DNA from: Cryptomeria japonica
Taxonomy: Eukaryota; Streptophyta; Pinopsida; Cupressales; Cupressaceae
Assembly: GCF_030272615.1 (NCBI RefSeq)
Contig: NC_081415.1
Location: 106,529,796-106,593,795 of the forward strand
DNA length: 64,000 nt
Direction of reading: 5' to 3'
Part shown: piece after piece, positions 11,006 to 23,462 of the stretch
How positions within the stretch are numbered: the first letter of the stretch is position 1
How the letters are laid out: each line of letters opens with the position of its first letter
Made by a program: the position numbers and the translations under genes
Notes under the pieces: model-generated
What the model was told of the DNA's origin: nothing
Seen by the model: only the letters and a program-made list of their open reading frames with translations
The model's database searches: none

Positions 11006-12984
11006 CTACTAGTAGTTGCACCTTGGTGTGCAATGGATATGTTGAAATGGGGTGAAATATCAATTAAGGAAAAAATTTGGTCTATTTTTTGCATGCATTT
11101 GTGTAGTACATGAACGTATTTAGTAGGATATTTAGTAAATAATATTATTTGTGGAACAAGGTTATTAATGAAGAAGTGATTGCTTCAAATGAATTATGAA
11201 TCCACTTGATTCAAATCTATTATCCATCCACTTAAAGGTATCTAGACACAATTGCAACAAAAATTATGAAACCGAAAGATAATCAAGATCCATTATGAAT
11301 AGTTTCATGTTGTTTTTACAATAGGGAAATAAGTGATGAGTGTGAAATGTGAGAAAGATTCTAGGTAGATGCATTTGATAAAATCGATTTAATGTGTGCT
11401 TCCATTTCAAGTTTTAAGATATGATTTAATTAATTTGGTAAAATGCATTCATCCGCACTTAGCTGACTAGTTTCAGCACTTAGGCAAACTTCCATGATAC
11501 CATTCACAAGTCTACACTCCTGGATTGACACTCGAAGGATAGGCTAAAAATTGACCTAGATCCATTGTCCATAGTTTTATCCAATTATTTTGGCATCATT
11601 GTCGGGGGATGGTGTTAAAGGCCTATCATCCTAGTGAACTAAGTTAGGAGCATTGCGCTAAGGAGAAAGTCTACATGAAAGTCAAACTCGTTTGGTTAAT
11701 TACCCTTAGTTTTCTTTGTTATAAGTCATATAGGTACATGAATCACAATAGAGATAGTAATGCAACTCACCCCCCAACAAATGATTCAAGTCATACCTAT
11801 AAACTTTCCATGATGGTTCCAAAATATTATACAACTAGAATGCAAAAACTCATGGCCTACACAATGTAGAACAACCTGATAAGAAAAAGACATGGCTTGC
11901 ATGATTGATAGATCAATATGATTAATAGTAAATAAAAAAATTGACTTGAAATTGCTTCACTAAATCAAATTACCATTATTACTCCAAACTAAAAAATGTC
12001 ATTAACAAAATATTTTATAGAATTCCAAACCATACAAAAGAATCTTAGCATATTTTTCTACCATTTCTTATTTAGAAATTTGATGTTCACCTTATAAGGA
12101 TTCAAACATAGCTCATCATGAGTAAGATGGGTTAGAGACATTGTTGTTAGACTGGTCATCTACAATGTAGTTGTGTCAGAATCAACCCCTATTATATTCA
12201 ATGCAAATATCCAAAGGGAGCCAAGGCAATCAATGATCTCCCTTCAAGCCTATAGATGAAGGGCTCAGAAACTTGTGTCACTTCAATATCAAATCAAAAT
12301 GCACTTCAATAGAATTATTTTGTTCAAATATATAATCATTGGATTTTGTAATGGCAACTGAATCTCTCTAAAAAATAAGCTTCATCTACTCACCACTAAC
12401 AAAAGCTTTATTCTCACACAACATATCTTGATGATATCAGTACACTATTTATAAACTTCATTTTTAAATAAGATGTGATGAAACTTACATAATTTGCATG
12501 CTCTTTCTTTCGTTCTTGGAAATTTGTATTTCCTTATGGTGATTTCTTTCTCAAAATATTGCTACATCTATATGTAGTGAATCAAACAAACTTTAGTGAT
12601 TTCATCATACCTAGGCTAGGAGCTTCACACTCTATAGATTTCCTCATTTCTATGGTCTATAACATCCTTTAACAAATAATGTGGTAGTTATTAAAACTAG
12701 TGACCTCATTTGTAATATCAGTTATTTGCCTATAGACATGATTTCATAGCATATATGAGGTCAATTGATTGATATTATTTGATGACTACAATACATGTTT
12801 GAACAATGCAAAACAATTGCTAAATAGTTAACAATTGTAATAGTAGAAATACACACCATAACTACTAAATTAGACAATGTAATTAACAAGCTATGCTAAC
12901 ATGAAATTGTAAATGGTTACAATTTATGGCACTGCACTTGTTAAGCAATCCCTCTTAACTAGAATTAGTTAGGATTTAGTGAAA
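11006..12984. other. Non-genic interval with one possible retroelement primer site
   Basis: No gene is supported. Apart from the primer-site-like sequence at 11591 nothing stands out. The frame at 11675-11869 has no recognisable domain. Confidence 0.45.
11591..11610 (+). other. Decayed primer-binding site complementary to tRNA-Asp
   Basis: TGGCATCATTGTCGGGGGAT matches the plant tRNA-Asp-type PBS (TGGCGCCGTTGCCGGGGA...) at all but a few positions. Each difference I see is a transition. This PBS is common in Athila/Ogre-type gypsy elements. No LTR pair or coding region could be attached to it. Confidence 0.45.
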
Positions 12985-13420
12985 TAGGAAAAAGAATGGT
13001 GTAGTATCCTAAAGTCCAACTACCTACAAGGAAAATATTTTATTTATAATCCTTCAATTCCTAAGGGCTCAATATTATTGAATATAATTTTAAGATTCAA
13101 GCCTCATTCTCAAAGGGATTAGATGGAAGCTTGGGAGAGGAGATATAATTAACTTCTATGAAGATATGTGGTTAAAGGAAGATAAATTAGCTATGGTTTG
13201 TTCTTTCTTCATGCTATACATACATCTCTTTAACATATATGGACATAGCATTAAAAATACACTATTGATCAAGAAGTTATAGGGCTTAAAGATATCCTTG
13301 AACATATATAGCTATGTCAGAAGACTTTACACAAATTAAAATAATTCAAAATTACAAATCAATCTCCCCTAGATGTTAATAAACAAGAAAAGAGATAATA
13401 GGAACTTCATCCTTAAGAAA
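12985..13420 (+). pseudogene. LINE remnant (linker between RT and zinc-binding region)
   Basis: Shifted frames give PSIPKGSILLNIILRF, then WKLGRGDIINFYEDMWLKE. This corresponds to the conserved 'RGSKIW..I......l..g..W.iGnG..I.fW.D.Wl' stretch that follows the RT in plant LINEs. Several stops and frame changes are present. It is interrupted on its right by the gypsy element at 13426. Confidence 0.6.
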
Positions 13421-13425
13421 AATAT
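13421..13425 (+). repeat. Probable target duplication AATAT, left of the gypsy element
   Basis: AATAT directly before TGGTGAAGTCACC. The same 5 bases follow the right LTR end at 18769-18773. It is AT-rich and could match by chance, but it leaves TG...CA element ends. Confidence 0.6.
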
Positions 13426-14167
13426 TGGTGAAGTCACCTGTTAGGAGGGACCTCAAAGAGATCAATCCAGACTGGTCAACAAGAATAAAAATAATAGAAA
13501 CAAGAGGATATGATGGAGGTAATGCAAAATTGAATGAATTAAATCATGAAAACTACTTACAAGCAACCGATAACATTCAAGTTACAAGATCCAGGTCACT
13601 GGCATGCTACATAATGCTCAATTACAAAACAAGTCACAATCGGACCTCAAAAACTAAAGACCTATCTTCTATATTTTGTCTAACTTCTAATCTATAATCT
13701 ATTGTTCAATTATAATGATTTATAGGATCCAAGGGGATTTGGTCATCCCAAAAAGGATCAAATATCGAAGAATAAGATCAAGTGGGTAAAAACTAACAGG
13801 TTAGCCTCTGCCAAAGAGATTCCTCTAGAAAACCCAAAGGATGAAGTGTGGATCAAAGGGAAGGTCTACCACACATTGAGGAACATCAGAATCAATACAC
13901 AGGGCTCCACAAGATACGAAAGGGATCTAGTAGATTCACCAATGCTAAAAGAAAGTCGAATCGGTTCCAAAAAATTGTCTCAGAAATCATAATCGATGCT
14001 AAGGAAGATGGTCAAGTCCTCAAGAAAAATCAAAATCCTTAAGATCCGGTGAGCCAATGCAAGAAAATGCAGAATGAAATGATGAAACTGCAAAATAGAA
14101 AGCAAACAGAAAAGAAATATTTTTGGTTGATGCAAGATTGCCAAGAATCGGGGAGTCTCCTACATTA
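13426..14167 (-). repeat. 3' LTR of the gypsy element
   Basis: About 742 bp, aligned over its length with 17994-18768. Landmarks in both: GGACCTCAAAAACTAAAGA, GATCCAAGGGGAT, and GCAAGAAAATGCAGAATGAA. A TATA-like CTATAAAT (minus strand) lies near 13721. Confidence 0.85.
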
Positions 14168-14198
14168 GACATTTGAGGTTGTTGAAACAAAAGTAAGT

Positions 14199-14816
14199 CT
14201 ATCGCTTTGTTGGGGTCAAAGGAAAACCAAACTCCATTTTACTACCTCCCAAGCTCCAGTTTACTACCTCTGTATATCCATCAGTCTGTGGGTGAAAAAT
14301 AAAACCGAACTCCAAATCCGTCTTCATCTTCTTCCAAAGTGTTCTCCTAAAATAATTAACAAGCTTATTATCTTTGTCCGAAACTATGCTTCTAGGTAAT
14401 CCATGCAATCTCACTACTTCCTTGAAAAATAGGTCAGCTATATGAACTGCATCTGATGTCTTCTTACAAGGTATGAAATGAGCCATCTTTGAGAATCTAT
14501 CCACCACCACAAATATAGAATCATTTTCTCTCTATGTCTTAGGCAATCCTAGTATGAAATCCATTCTAATGTCCTCCTAAGATCTCTCTGGTACTGTCAA
14601 AGGTTTATACAATCCCACATTTTGACTACTACCCTTTGCAACTTGACAAAATCTACAACTCTGTACAAATTTCCTAACATCCTTATGAATTTGAGGCCAA
14701 AAGTAATGCCCACTCACAAATGTTACTATTTTGTCAACACCAAAGTGTCTGGCTAATCCTCCACTATGCTTCTCCTTTATCATATTCTCCCTCATAGAAT
14801 TATTAGGTATGCACAA
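14199..14816 (-). pseudogene. gypsy integrase, truncated
   Basis: The minus-strand frame shows the HHCC zinc domain (KHSGGLARHFG ... SCRFCQVAK, 14816-14577). After a break comes the catalytic core: [20 protein letters not shown], then the second acidic residue in VSDKDNKL and the Glu in TDGYTEVVN. The catalytic DDE residues I can place are present. The normal C-terminal region (GNLLR, GPY/F and any chromodomain) is absent, since the frame runs into unrelated sequence just inside the 3' LTR. Confidence 0.85.
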
Positions 14817-15181
14817 CTAAACTCCTCTGAATAACATCCCATCCTAAATGAAATAATCTAACCACTTGCTTCTATCTACCATAACCAGTTCTCTAAATTC
14901 TCTTCAAGGTTCTGCAAAATCTAGCTCATCATCATACAAGGTCTTCAATTCCTCAAATTCTATTACTGTCACTCTCATCTCTATTAGCAAATCCTCCTTC
15001 TACTCAATGCATCAAAAAATTTGTTTGATTTCCCACTTCTATGCTTCAACACAAAGGTTTAACTCTACAAAATTTCTACCCATCTCATATGTCTCTAATT
15101 CAACTTACTCTGACTGTTGAAATGCTACAAGGCTTGATGATCAGTATACAACACAAACTCCTTAGGCAACAGTTAATGTCT

Positions 15182-16525
15182 CTACTTCTTCAAGATTTGA
15201 ACTATGGCATAAATTTCCTGATCATACACTGAATATCTCCTCTGGGAATCACTCAACTTTTCACTTAAATAAGATACTAGTATCCCTTCTAGACTCAAGA
15301 CTGCTCCAATTGCGGTTCCACTTGCATCATGATCTATTTGAAACACTTTGTTGAAATTCGGTAAAGCTAACACGGGCCACTTAGTCACTTTCTGCTTCAA
15401 CAATTCAAAACTTTTGTTTGCTTTGGTGGTCCACTTGAATTCCTTCTTATCTCCCCTTATTGTCTCAGTCATAGGACTACAAACAAAACTGAAATTTTTG
15501 ATAAACTTCTGGTAGAAACTAGCCAATCCATGAAATGATCTCACCTCTCCAATTCTCTAATTTGTAGGCCACAAACAAATGGATTTTATTTTCTCAGGTC
15601 CATCTTCAAACCATCCGCAAATACCATAAATCTCACATATACTAACTCTTCCTTCATGAAAGCACACTTCTTAAGGTTTATCAACAACTTCTCTTCTCTC
15701 AACCTTTGCAAAATTTGTCTTAAATGCAAAAAATGCTCCTCTTTCATCTTACTGAAAATCAGAATGTCATCCAAATATACAATAACAAAATTACCCAATA
15801 ATTTCTTCAATACCTCATTCATCAATCTCATGAAAGTACTCAGTGCATTAGTCAACCCAAAAAGGCATCACCAACCATTCATATAGTCGATCATTTGTCT
15901 TGAGTGTTGTCTTCCACTCATCTCCTTCTCTAATTCTGATATGATGATATCCACTCTTCAAGTCTATCTTTGTGAAGTACTTGGCTCAATTCAAACAATC
16001 CATTATGTCATCCATCCTAGGCAAAGGAAATCGATATTTTACCGTGATCTTGAGTATTTCTCTGGAATCAGTATACATCCTCCATTCTCCATTCTTCTTA
16101 GGTGCTAATACTGCTATTATTGCACAATGGTTGAGACTTTCTCCGATCAAACCTTTCTTCAAAAATTCTTTCACTTATCTATTCAACTCTTCATTCTCTA
16201 TCGGTTTCATCTGGTATGCAACTTTGTTAGGCAAACTAGCTCTAGGAATCAGGTCCATACAATGATTGATACTTCTCAGACGTGGTAATCCACCAGGTAC
16301 ATTATCTGAAATGATGTCTCCATACTCTATCAGTAACTCCTTTATCTCTTCGGGTTCTTCTTCTTCATGCTTTAGATTCTTAGTCTTCTTAGGAATCAAG
16401 AAAAAATACACATTCTCATGTCTCATCCCATCCAAGAATTTCCTTTCATCCAAAAAATAGTTTCTAACATTCATACAAACTTCACTCTTCAAAGGCTCCT
16501 CCAAGGGTAACAAGGTTTGTTTCAC
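15182..16525 (-). pseudogene. gypsy reverse transcriptase and RNase H, broken
   Basis: RT blocks run down the minus strand: LLIEYGDIISDNVPGGLPRL (16340s), KKGLIGESLNHCAIIAVLAP, KKNGEWRMYTDSREI, then the catalytic [13 protein letters not shown] (about 15780), with YxDD intact. RNase H begins RSFHGLASFYQKFIKNFS and contains DHDASGTAIGAVLSLEG and YSVYDQEIYAIVQILKK. Stops and shifts separate the blocks near 15970, 15890 and 15550. The arrangement is standard for Ty3/gypsy. Confidence 0.9.
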
Positions 16526-16729
16526 CCCATTTTTTACAATAGTGTATATGTTCCTTTTTCCATCATGTATTTCCTATCTATCAAACTACCAAGGTCTACC
16601 CAACAAAAGGTGACAAATATCCATAGGCATAATATCACACAAGACTTCATCATGATAATTCCCAATTTTCAATTTTACCAAACATTGCTCACTTACTAAC
16701 AACTTATGATCATCATGAACTCATGCTAT

Positions 16730-16984
16730 CTAATAAGGCTTAGGGTGTTTCGATCTCTCCAAGTTCAACTTAGTCACCATCTCTTCTAAAATAAGGTTAT
16801 CTAAACTACCACTATCAATAACAACTTTACAACACTTACCAAATACCTTACATCTGGTCTTGAACAAATTTCTCCTTTGCAAGGGTTCCTCATCTTCTCC
16901 AGTTTGAGACAAAGCTCTCCTCATCATCAATAGTTCTCCATTTTCTAGTTTGTTAGCTAATCCAGTGGGGTTTTCTTCTACCAT
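16730..16984 (-). pseudogene. gypsy aspartic protease
   Basis: The frame reads LFKTRCKVFGKCCKVVIDSG followed by SLDNLI and EEMVTKLNL. VIDSGS.DN.I is the retropepsin active-site loop of gypsy elements with the catalytic Asp kept. It lies between the gag zinc knuckle and RT, as expected. Confidence 0.8.
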
Positions 16985-16999
16985 GGTTGTTCTCCCATT

Positions 17000-17884
17000 G
17001 TTCTCTATCTTCTTACATTCAAAAGAATGATGTCCTTCTCATCCACATCTCTAGAGAGCTCCTCTAAACACTCTCTTTGCTTATATTCTATAATCTTTTC
17101 TAAAAGCATCATTCTGGTAGCTATCTAGTTCTCTTCTTCGGTAGAAATTTATGCCATCCTTCCGATATGAATTACCATATTTTCTTACTTCCTTGTCCTT
17201 GTTTTGATCTATGCAGGTTCCTCTTCTTGAAATCTTCCTCCAGAAAATCTTCCACCTCTACCTCTTTTTCTTTGCTCATGTCTTTTTTTTCAACTTCTCT
17301 TATGCTTTTAGGGCATATTGATAAGCTTTTTCAACCCTCTATAAATTGATCAAAATGACATATTGATTTACTTGATAATCAGTTGGCATAAACTTTGATT
17401 TCAATTTAGCAACCACCCGCTTCCATGTTTTCATCTTCCATTTACCTCTTCTTTATCTATCAACCTACAAATGTTCCCACCAAAGAGATGCATGACCTTT
17501 CAACTGGGTAAATTCATACTTCACCTTTCTTTCCTTTGCAGTGTTCTCAAAATCAAAATACTTCTCTATTTTTTAGATCCAATCCATCAATTCATCCAAA
17601 TCCAACTACCCATCATATTCTGGTGGGGTAAAATGTGGTTTACTGTTTTCCCTACTCAAAACCCTCAAGAACCTTTCTTCATCCGAATCAATTTTTGGTG
17701 GATTTTCTACTTGTTCTGTCAGTGCTTCTTCTTCCTCATCTTCACTCACATATTCAATATGTCAACCTCTTCTCTGGGCTATCTCAACGACTCCTAACTG
17801 AGCTACAATTCCTCACAACATTTTCATCATCATCAGGTCTGCATTCCCACATGATCCACCATTCCTATTTTCCCTTTGCGCCAT
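17000..17884 (-). pseudogene. gypsy gag with CCHC knuckle, several stops
   Basis: It starts at ATG 17884 (MAQRENRNGGSCGNADLMMM). Gag-like blocks follow: PPEYDG, LDELIDWI, KIEKYFDFENTAKERKV and GHASLWWEHL. Near 17040 the knuckle reads KCG*EGHHSFEC-like, with TGA where Trp is expected. The stops I see in gag are at positions where relatives have Gln or Trp. Confidence 0.75.
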
Positions 17885-17980
17885 CTTCATGCTAGTCCTT
17901 TATAGCTGCATGTTAGATCCATAGTCTGCTACCCCACAACAAAATTCTCTAGACAATGCAATCCCTAGAATGAAATCTCA

Positions 17981-17991
17981 CTCTGATACCA
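17981..17991 (-). other. Primer-binding site of the gypsy element (tRNA-iMet type)
   Basis: The plus strand reads CTCTGATACCA, the reverse complement of TGGTATCAGAG, two bases from the LTR end. It gives the direction of the element. Confidence 0.85.
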
Positions 17992-17993
17992 CT

Positions 17994-18768
17994 TCCTGCA
18001 GTCACCAGTTAGGAGAGACCTCAAAGAGATCAATCCAAACTGGTAAGCAAGAGCGAACACAATGGAAATAAGAGGATATGGAGGAAATGCAGAACTAAAT
18101 GAATTAAATCATGAAAACTATTTACAAGCAACTGGTAACATCTGGGTTACAAGATTCAGCTCATTGGCCTGCTACATACACACTCAATTACAGAACTGGT
18201 CACAACCGGACCTCAAAAACTAAAGATCTATCTTTTATGTTTTGTCTAACTTCTAATCTCTATTCTAATGCTGAATTACAATTATTTATATGATCCAAGG
18301 GGATCCGGTCAGCCAAAAAAAGATCAAATACCGAAGAACAAGATAAAAAGTGTAAAAACCAATAGGTCGGCCTCTGCCAAAGAGATTCCTCCACAAAATC
18401 CAAAGGATGAAATGCGGATCAAATGGAAGGTTGGCGACATGCCAAGGAACATCGGAATCAACACATAGGGCTCTGCAAGCTATGGAAGGGATCCGGTGGA
18501 TTCACCAATGCAAAAAAAAGTCCAACCGGTTTAAGAAAATTGTCTTGGAAACCAGAATCGCTAACTTGCCGAAAAATGATCCAAATGCGCCACCGTTTAA
18601 GAATAAGGAAGATGATTCCTCAAGAAAAATCCAACTCCTCAAGTTCCGGTGAGCCAAGGCAAGAAAATGCAGAATGAAATGTTGAAACTGCAAAACGGAA
18701 AGCAAATAGAAAAAAAAAAAAAATTGGCTGATTTAAGATTGCCAAGAACTGGGGATGCTCCTGCATCA
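17994..18768 (-). repeat. 5' LTR of the gypsy element
   Basis: About 775 bp; pairs with 13426-14167. A poly(A) run near 18707-18722 (plus strand) accounts for some length difference. A TATA-like ATATAAATA (minus strand) lies near 18285. Confidence 0.85.
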
Positions 18769-18773
18769 AATAT

Positions 18774-20527
18774 TTTGTTGCCTCATATTACTCCTTATTA
18801 ATGAATTATATTAATTCAAATTTAAGTTGAATTGGGGTCTCAAATCCTATTGTTGTTCACAGGATTAAATTATTTCAATGGACCATAGGGGGCTTCACTG
18901 GCTAGGCAATATTATATCACGTGCATTAATATTGGGGGGTTTAATATCCTTAAAAATAATCTCAATATATTGTTTGTTTGGTCAAAATAGGGTATTTTTC
19001 AACTCAAGCTGTTACAAATGCAATATATTGTCAAAATAGCGGGGTTTTAATTTGGGTTGTGTATTGGGAGGGGGTGACAAAAAAATATTGTAACGCAATA
19101 TTTTTTGAAAATAAAAGGAATATTAACTATGCCATGAGTATATGTGCTATAACACAAGTTCACTAAATGAAACCCCCATGCAATGAACATCCTTGCATGA
19201 GAAAATTCTAATATTGAACAACCTAAAGCATTATGGTTTTTAATTCCCAAATAGATGCATGCTATGTAAAAATAGGGAAGAAAGCATTACGTACGTGCTC
19301 CTACATTGCTTCTCATCCTTGTTTTGGGATTTATTCTTGGAGCACCTTAGGATTCTTGGGATTTATTCTTGCACAGGCTAATCCAGAAAGCTTGGAGTTC
19401 ATGTCAACCATTTCGTACATTAGTATTTGTAGACTATCATAAAATATATTAAAAATATAGCATTGTCTCCATTATTGTGCTCCGTGTCTCATTTACTGGC
19501 GAATATCGTATGTATTTTACGTCAATCAACACTATGATAATGCAGTTTTTGGACGCCAAAAAATCACTGTTTAAATTGTAAGCATGATAGCTGCCTCTGT
19601 GTGAAAAACAAATCGACAACGTTTTACATCTTATTTTGATTGATGTAAGAGATAAAAGTTTTACAACTTATTCTACGAGTTGCTTAAAAATAATATATTT
19701 TTAATAATGTATGGATATATGAATTGTTTAATGATATATGATAGTGAATGAAATCGTTAAATGCTTTTAATGTTCATTCAATAAATTGATAAAGGTCATT
19801 AACTACCTACTACGCATTCTGCTTGGCCAGAAAAGGAGAGAATATTTAGTTGTGATCTATTGAATTAAAATAGCATTAACTGCAATTGTTAATCGAATTG
19901 ATTATTATTCATAGTCATACACAACACATCAGTCGAAATCAGATTGTACAAATTGAAACATGTTTTCTTTCGAATGGACTCAAATGCATTGTTAACGATA
20001 AGAGAACGACGACACACTCAATAGTGAACAATCTCCACATTGCGTTTGGAATAATGTTTTATCTTTCATGGCCTTATTGCTTGTGGAGGGCAATCAATCA
20101 GTATCTTGTCCATTCAAGAAAAAAAGCATGATAGGTGCCCGTGTGTAATACAAATACGCAAGTTTCAATTTGTACATCCGATTTTGGTTGATGTGATGTA
20201 TGGATAATTGTCTTTGAGGTAAGAATGTAAAAGTATTGTATATTTATTGCATGTGTTTAGTGATGTATGATAGTGAATGTATTTAACAAATTTATTTAAT
20301 GTTCATTTAATAAATTAAATACAGTTGATTCATAAGTAAATTGATTGAAGCTTTCCATGATAGTGATAGTATTGATTCAATTTTTAAGGGAGGTGATAGC
20401 AAAAATTGTTGGAAGATGGTTATTTGTAAATATATTTGTTGTTTTATTGAATAAAATAAATTAGTTAAAGTACATTCAATAATATATAATGACATTATTT
20501 TGAGGTATTTTATTTATGTCGAAGGTA
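18774..20527. other. Non-genic interval with a diverged direct duplication
   Basis: No gene is supported. 19582-19795 and 20126-20325 are diverged direct copies, each starting AAGCATGATAG[C/G]TGCC and containing ATGATAGTGAATG and TTAATGTTCATT[C/T]AATAAATT. Confidence 0.5.
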
Positions 20528-20815
20528 TATTTAAGCCGATAGGCTTTTAGTGTGGGCTTTTGCCTATCGAAGTGTAAGACATTCCAACGATTTGGGTTTC
20601 TGGTGGTCGGCAGTTTTTTTGCGGCGATTGTGACGTGTTGGGGGCGATGGCATGTGGGCAAGTCCATTTTTGCTTAAATTGTGTCGTGTGTATTGCGCGA
20701 ATCCCGAAGATTTAACGATCAACAAACGAAAGGGAATGGTAACCGGTTAACCCTAATTTGTTATTTCCTTGTGTTTTGTTTTCTCGTCCTCATTTTTCCG
20801 TGAATTGCTTTTGCT
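20528..20815 (+). repeat. Promoter-like block, copy 1 (second copy at 24440-24728)
   Basis: It starts with an 8-bp inverted repeat (CGATAGGC ... GCCTATCG). It then contains AAGTGTAAGACATTC, TGTGGGCAAGTCCATTTT and TGTGTCGTGTGTATT, the telo-box TTAACCCTAATTTG, and ATTTTTCCGTGAATTGCTTT. All recur in order in the second copy. It has the look of a duplicated 5' flank/leader. Confidence 0.7.
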
Positions 20816-20832
20816 TTGAAATTTATCAGCTC

Positions 20833-21895
20833 GTTAGGGTTTACTATGATCTGTCATTTTCTTGCCATGAATTCTTGTTGCTCTGCAAGGTAATCTTTTG
20901 TTCTCGTTTTCGTTTCATTACGCTTTCAATTTTCTCCTCTTTTGTTTCACGGTGCTAATTTTCCCATTCATTCTCTTTCCTCTACAGGTTGGGAGTGCTT
21001 TTAGTTTTTAGGGTTTTGTGGTGGTTGACGTGCAATAGTTTAATAGCCATTAATCTGCAGGTTTGTGTTTGATTAGCGTTAGGGTTTACCGTGATCTGTC
21101 ATTTTATTTCCGTGAATTCTTGTTTCTCTGCAAGGTAATCTTTTGTTCTCGTTTTCATTTCATTACGCTTTCAATTTTCTCCTCTTTTATTTCGTGGTAC
21201 TAATTTTCCTGTTCATTCTCCTTCCTCTGCAGGTTGGGAGTGCTTTTAGTTTTTAGGGTTCCATGGTGGTTGAGGTGCAATAGTATAATAGCCATTAATC
21301 TGCAGGTTTGTGGCTGATTAGGGTTTCGTTCTTTGCAAATTTCATCCTTTTTCTTTCGTAGCCCTAATTTTCATGTTAATTCTTTTTTCCTCTGCAGGTT
21401 GGGAGTGATTTTATTTATTAAGCTTTCATTGTGGTTGAGGCGCAATAGTTTAACACCCATTAATGTGTAGGCTTTCGGTTGCTTGGAGGTGAATTTTTTT
21501 AACTGCTTAACCCTAAATAGGTTTTCCTCTATAAGTGCTTTTACAAATTCTTTTTTTTTTAACCTAATAGGTCACTTCATTTTTTGGGGGATTTCACATT
21601 GTTTACTAGGGTTTCGGGGTGGTTGAACTCCAATATTTTAATGCCCATTAATGTGCAGGTTTTCGGTTGGTTAGGGTTTCATTTTCGCGTGGAACTGATT
21701 TTCGTGAATACATTTACGCACTTACAGGTGAATTTATTTAACTCCTTAACACTAAATAGTGTTTCCTCTATGTGTAATTTTACAGTTTGTAATTTCCACA
21801 ATCTAACAGGTTGCTTCTTTTCCTTTTTTCTTTTTTTTTGTTTATTAGGGTTTCATGGTGGTTGAGCTAAAATATTTTAAGCACCATTAACAAAG
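20833..21895 (+). repeat. Five-unit tandem repeat of about 240 bp with telo-boxes
   Basis: Units start near 20833, 21078, 21318, about 21490 and about 21675. The first two are near-identical: GTTAGGGTTTAC, CTCTGCAAGGTAATCTTTTG, GGTTGGGAGTGCTTTTAG, and GCCATTAATCTGCAGGTTTG. Later units are progressively shorter and more diverged. Every unit has a TTAGGGTTT-type telo-box and TGCAGG acceptor-like sites. No open frame spans it. Confidence 0.8.
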
Positions 21896-22775
21896 TTTGT
21901 GAAACTCAGTGCGAGACAAAGTGTAACTCATGAGAAAAATTCCCAGGTAAGTTTTTAAACCTGTATGTTGTGAAAGTCAAGTGTAAGTATATATTTAAAA
22001 CTTACCAATATATAAATATATTAGAGCTTTATACTACCAATATATGAATTATTGGTGAATAATTTTAATTTTAAATTTTTGGTTAATCCCCTGCTCAATC
22101 GGCTTTTGTCTATCAAAATATTTGTACAACTGGGCCTACAAAGAATCAATGGCAATAATAAATGCATGTCAATTTAAATTTACATTTTTCTGAGCAACAT
22201 TGTCATTTTTATTTTTGGTATCTATACTACTCAACAAATGATATATGTCAATTGGGCCTAAAAAAATGAGTTAATATTTCATTTCACATTTTATTTGTAT
22301 CAAATGAGAATTGCATGGTATATTTTTTCTTTTGCAATTTGCTTCTGGTTCTATTACATATTCAGTTTTCAATGACTCTCTACCCCCAAAAAAATTATTT
22401 TCATGATTTAATACTTTTCAATGTAAGTGAATACCACACTTTTCTTTGAGATTTGATTGTGAATGTTGTTCGAGCCAGATTCTTGTAGTGATGGAAGTAC
22501 ATTTTAGATATTATTTATTTTGCCTTTTTCATAGTAAAAGAGATTATAGATGAACTCAAGCAAATCAAATGTTAATTATTTATGGTATCAGTAAGTTTAT
22601 CAAGTTGAGTAGATTGCAAGTTAGTCACAAACTAGATTTGTTTGAAAGGGCTTAGAACTTAGAATATAAATTGAATAAGTAGATTAGCAATTCAAATCAT
22701 ACATAAATAAGAATCAATGAAACAAAAAAGTCTATTGGACTGTGAATATGGGGTCTTAAAAAATGACTGTATCTA

Positions 22776-23012
22776 TATTCAGATACATGATTGTATACAT
22801 ATATATATAGATACATGTATCTCTATGTGTATATGTGTCGATATAGATACACATACAGACACATACATAGATGTCTATATATACAGAAAGTCACCCAACT
22901 TTGTAAAAATTACATAGATACATATATATAGACATATATACATGTGTATCTATATATGTATATATGTAATTTATAACGAACACAACACACACACACACAT
23001 AGACACATATAA
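22776..23012. repeat. TATA/ATAC/CACA-rich degenerate microsatellite
   Basis: Mixed short runs of ATATAG, ATACAT and CACACA. The short frames over it on both strands are Tyr/Ile/His-rich by composition and are not genes. Confidence 0.75.
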
Positions 23013-23318
23013 AATCTGTTAACTGCTTCAAATAGCTCATGTGATTGAGAAGGTGGCATGTAACATTCCTAGTATATACCATATTTTGAGTGGTAGTGTG
23101 TTGAATCAAACCTTTGGCCTGCTGATTGACTTATATAAAACAAGGATGATGAACCTGTTTAAGTAATTAGGAAAGACATTTGTTGGGAATTCCATTTCAC
23201 GTAATTGATGTTTTAAACCTTTGATTAAGTTGTATATATAATTCAAAATAAGGCATCCCTTATTATTAAAAGGGAAACTTCAAATGGACTACCGTTATGA
23301 AAAAATTGTTTGACAACC

Positions 23319-23462
23319 AAGATCGATCATCAAATTTAAGCCCCTCTACAATATGAAATAGTAGAAGATATGCAAATTACCTATCAAAACAAGGTCGGCC
23401 ATCAAATTTAAGCCCCTCTACAATATGAAATAGTAGAAGCTATGCAAATTTCCTATCAATTT
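23319..23462. repeat. 72-bp tandem duplication
   Basis: Two units with the common core CATCAAATTTAAGCCCCTCT and ATATGAAATAGTAGAAG differ at a handful of bases. Confidence 0.88.

Larger units (their letters stand above)
13426..18768 (-). mobile_element. Ty3/gypsy LTR retrotransposon, inactive, integrase C-terminus deleted
   Basis: A 5.34-kb element on the minus strand. The 5' LTR is 17994-18768, the iMet-type PBS 17981-17991, and the internal frame order is gag, protease, RT, RNase H, integrase; the 3' LTR is 13426-14167. Integrase after RNase H defines Ty3/gypsy. The PBS and protein type fit the chromovirus side, but the C-terminal part where a chromodomain would lie is missing. Integrase stops about 30 bases from the 3' LTR with no polypurine tract between. 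The internal region is short for the family and full of stops and shifts. Confidence 0.9.

Noticed and set aside
11675-11869. Small gene downstream of the tRNA-Asp PBS-like site
   Set aside because: No domain, biased composition, and no partner frames.
13424-13428. ATTGG as the gypsy target duplication, with the LTR starting at 13429
   Set aside because: It is not matched at the right end; starting the LTR at 13426 gives AATAT on both sides.
15586-15855. Endogenous pararetrovirus, because of the YLDD reverse transcriptase
   Set aside because: Integrase, LTRs and an iMet PBS are present, and no movement or coat protein is seen; Ty3/gypsy explains everything.
14866-16699. Plus-strand frames of 60-97 codons
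   Set aside because: They are antisense shadows of the minus-strand gypsy RT, RNase H and protease.
22717-23109. Short frames rich in Ile, Tyr, His and Asp on both strands
   Set aside because: They are read-through of TATA/ATAC microsatellite sequence; the same holds for 32196-33160.
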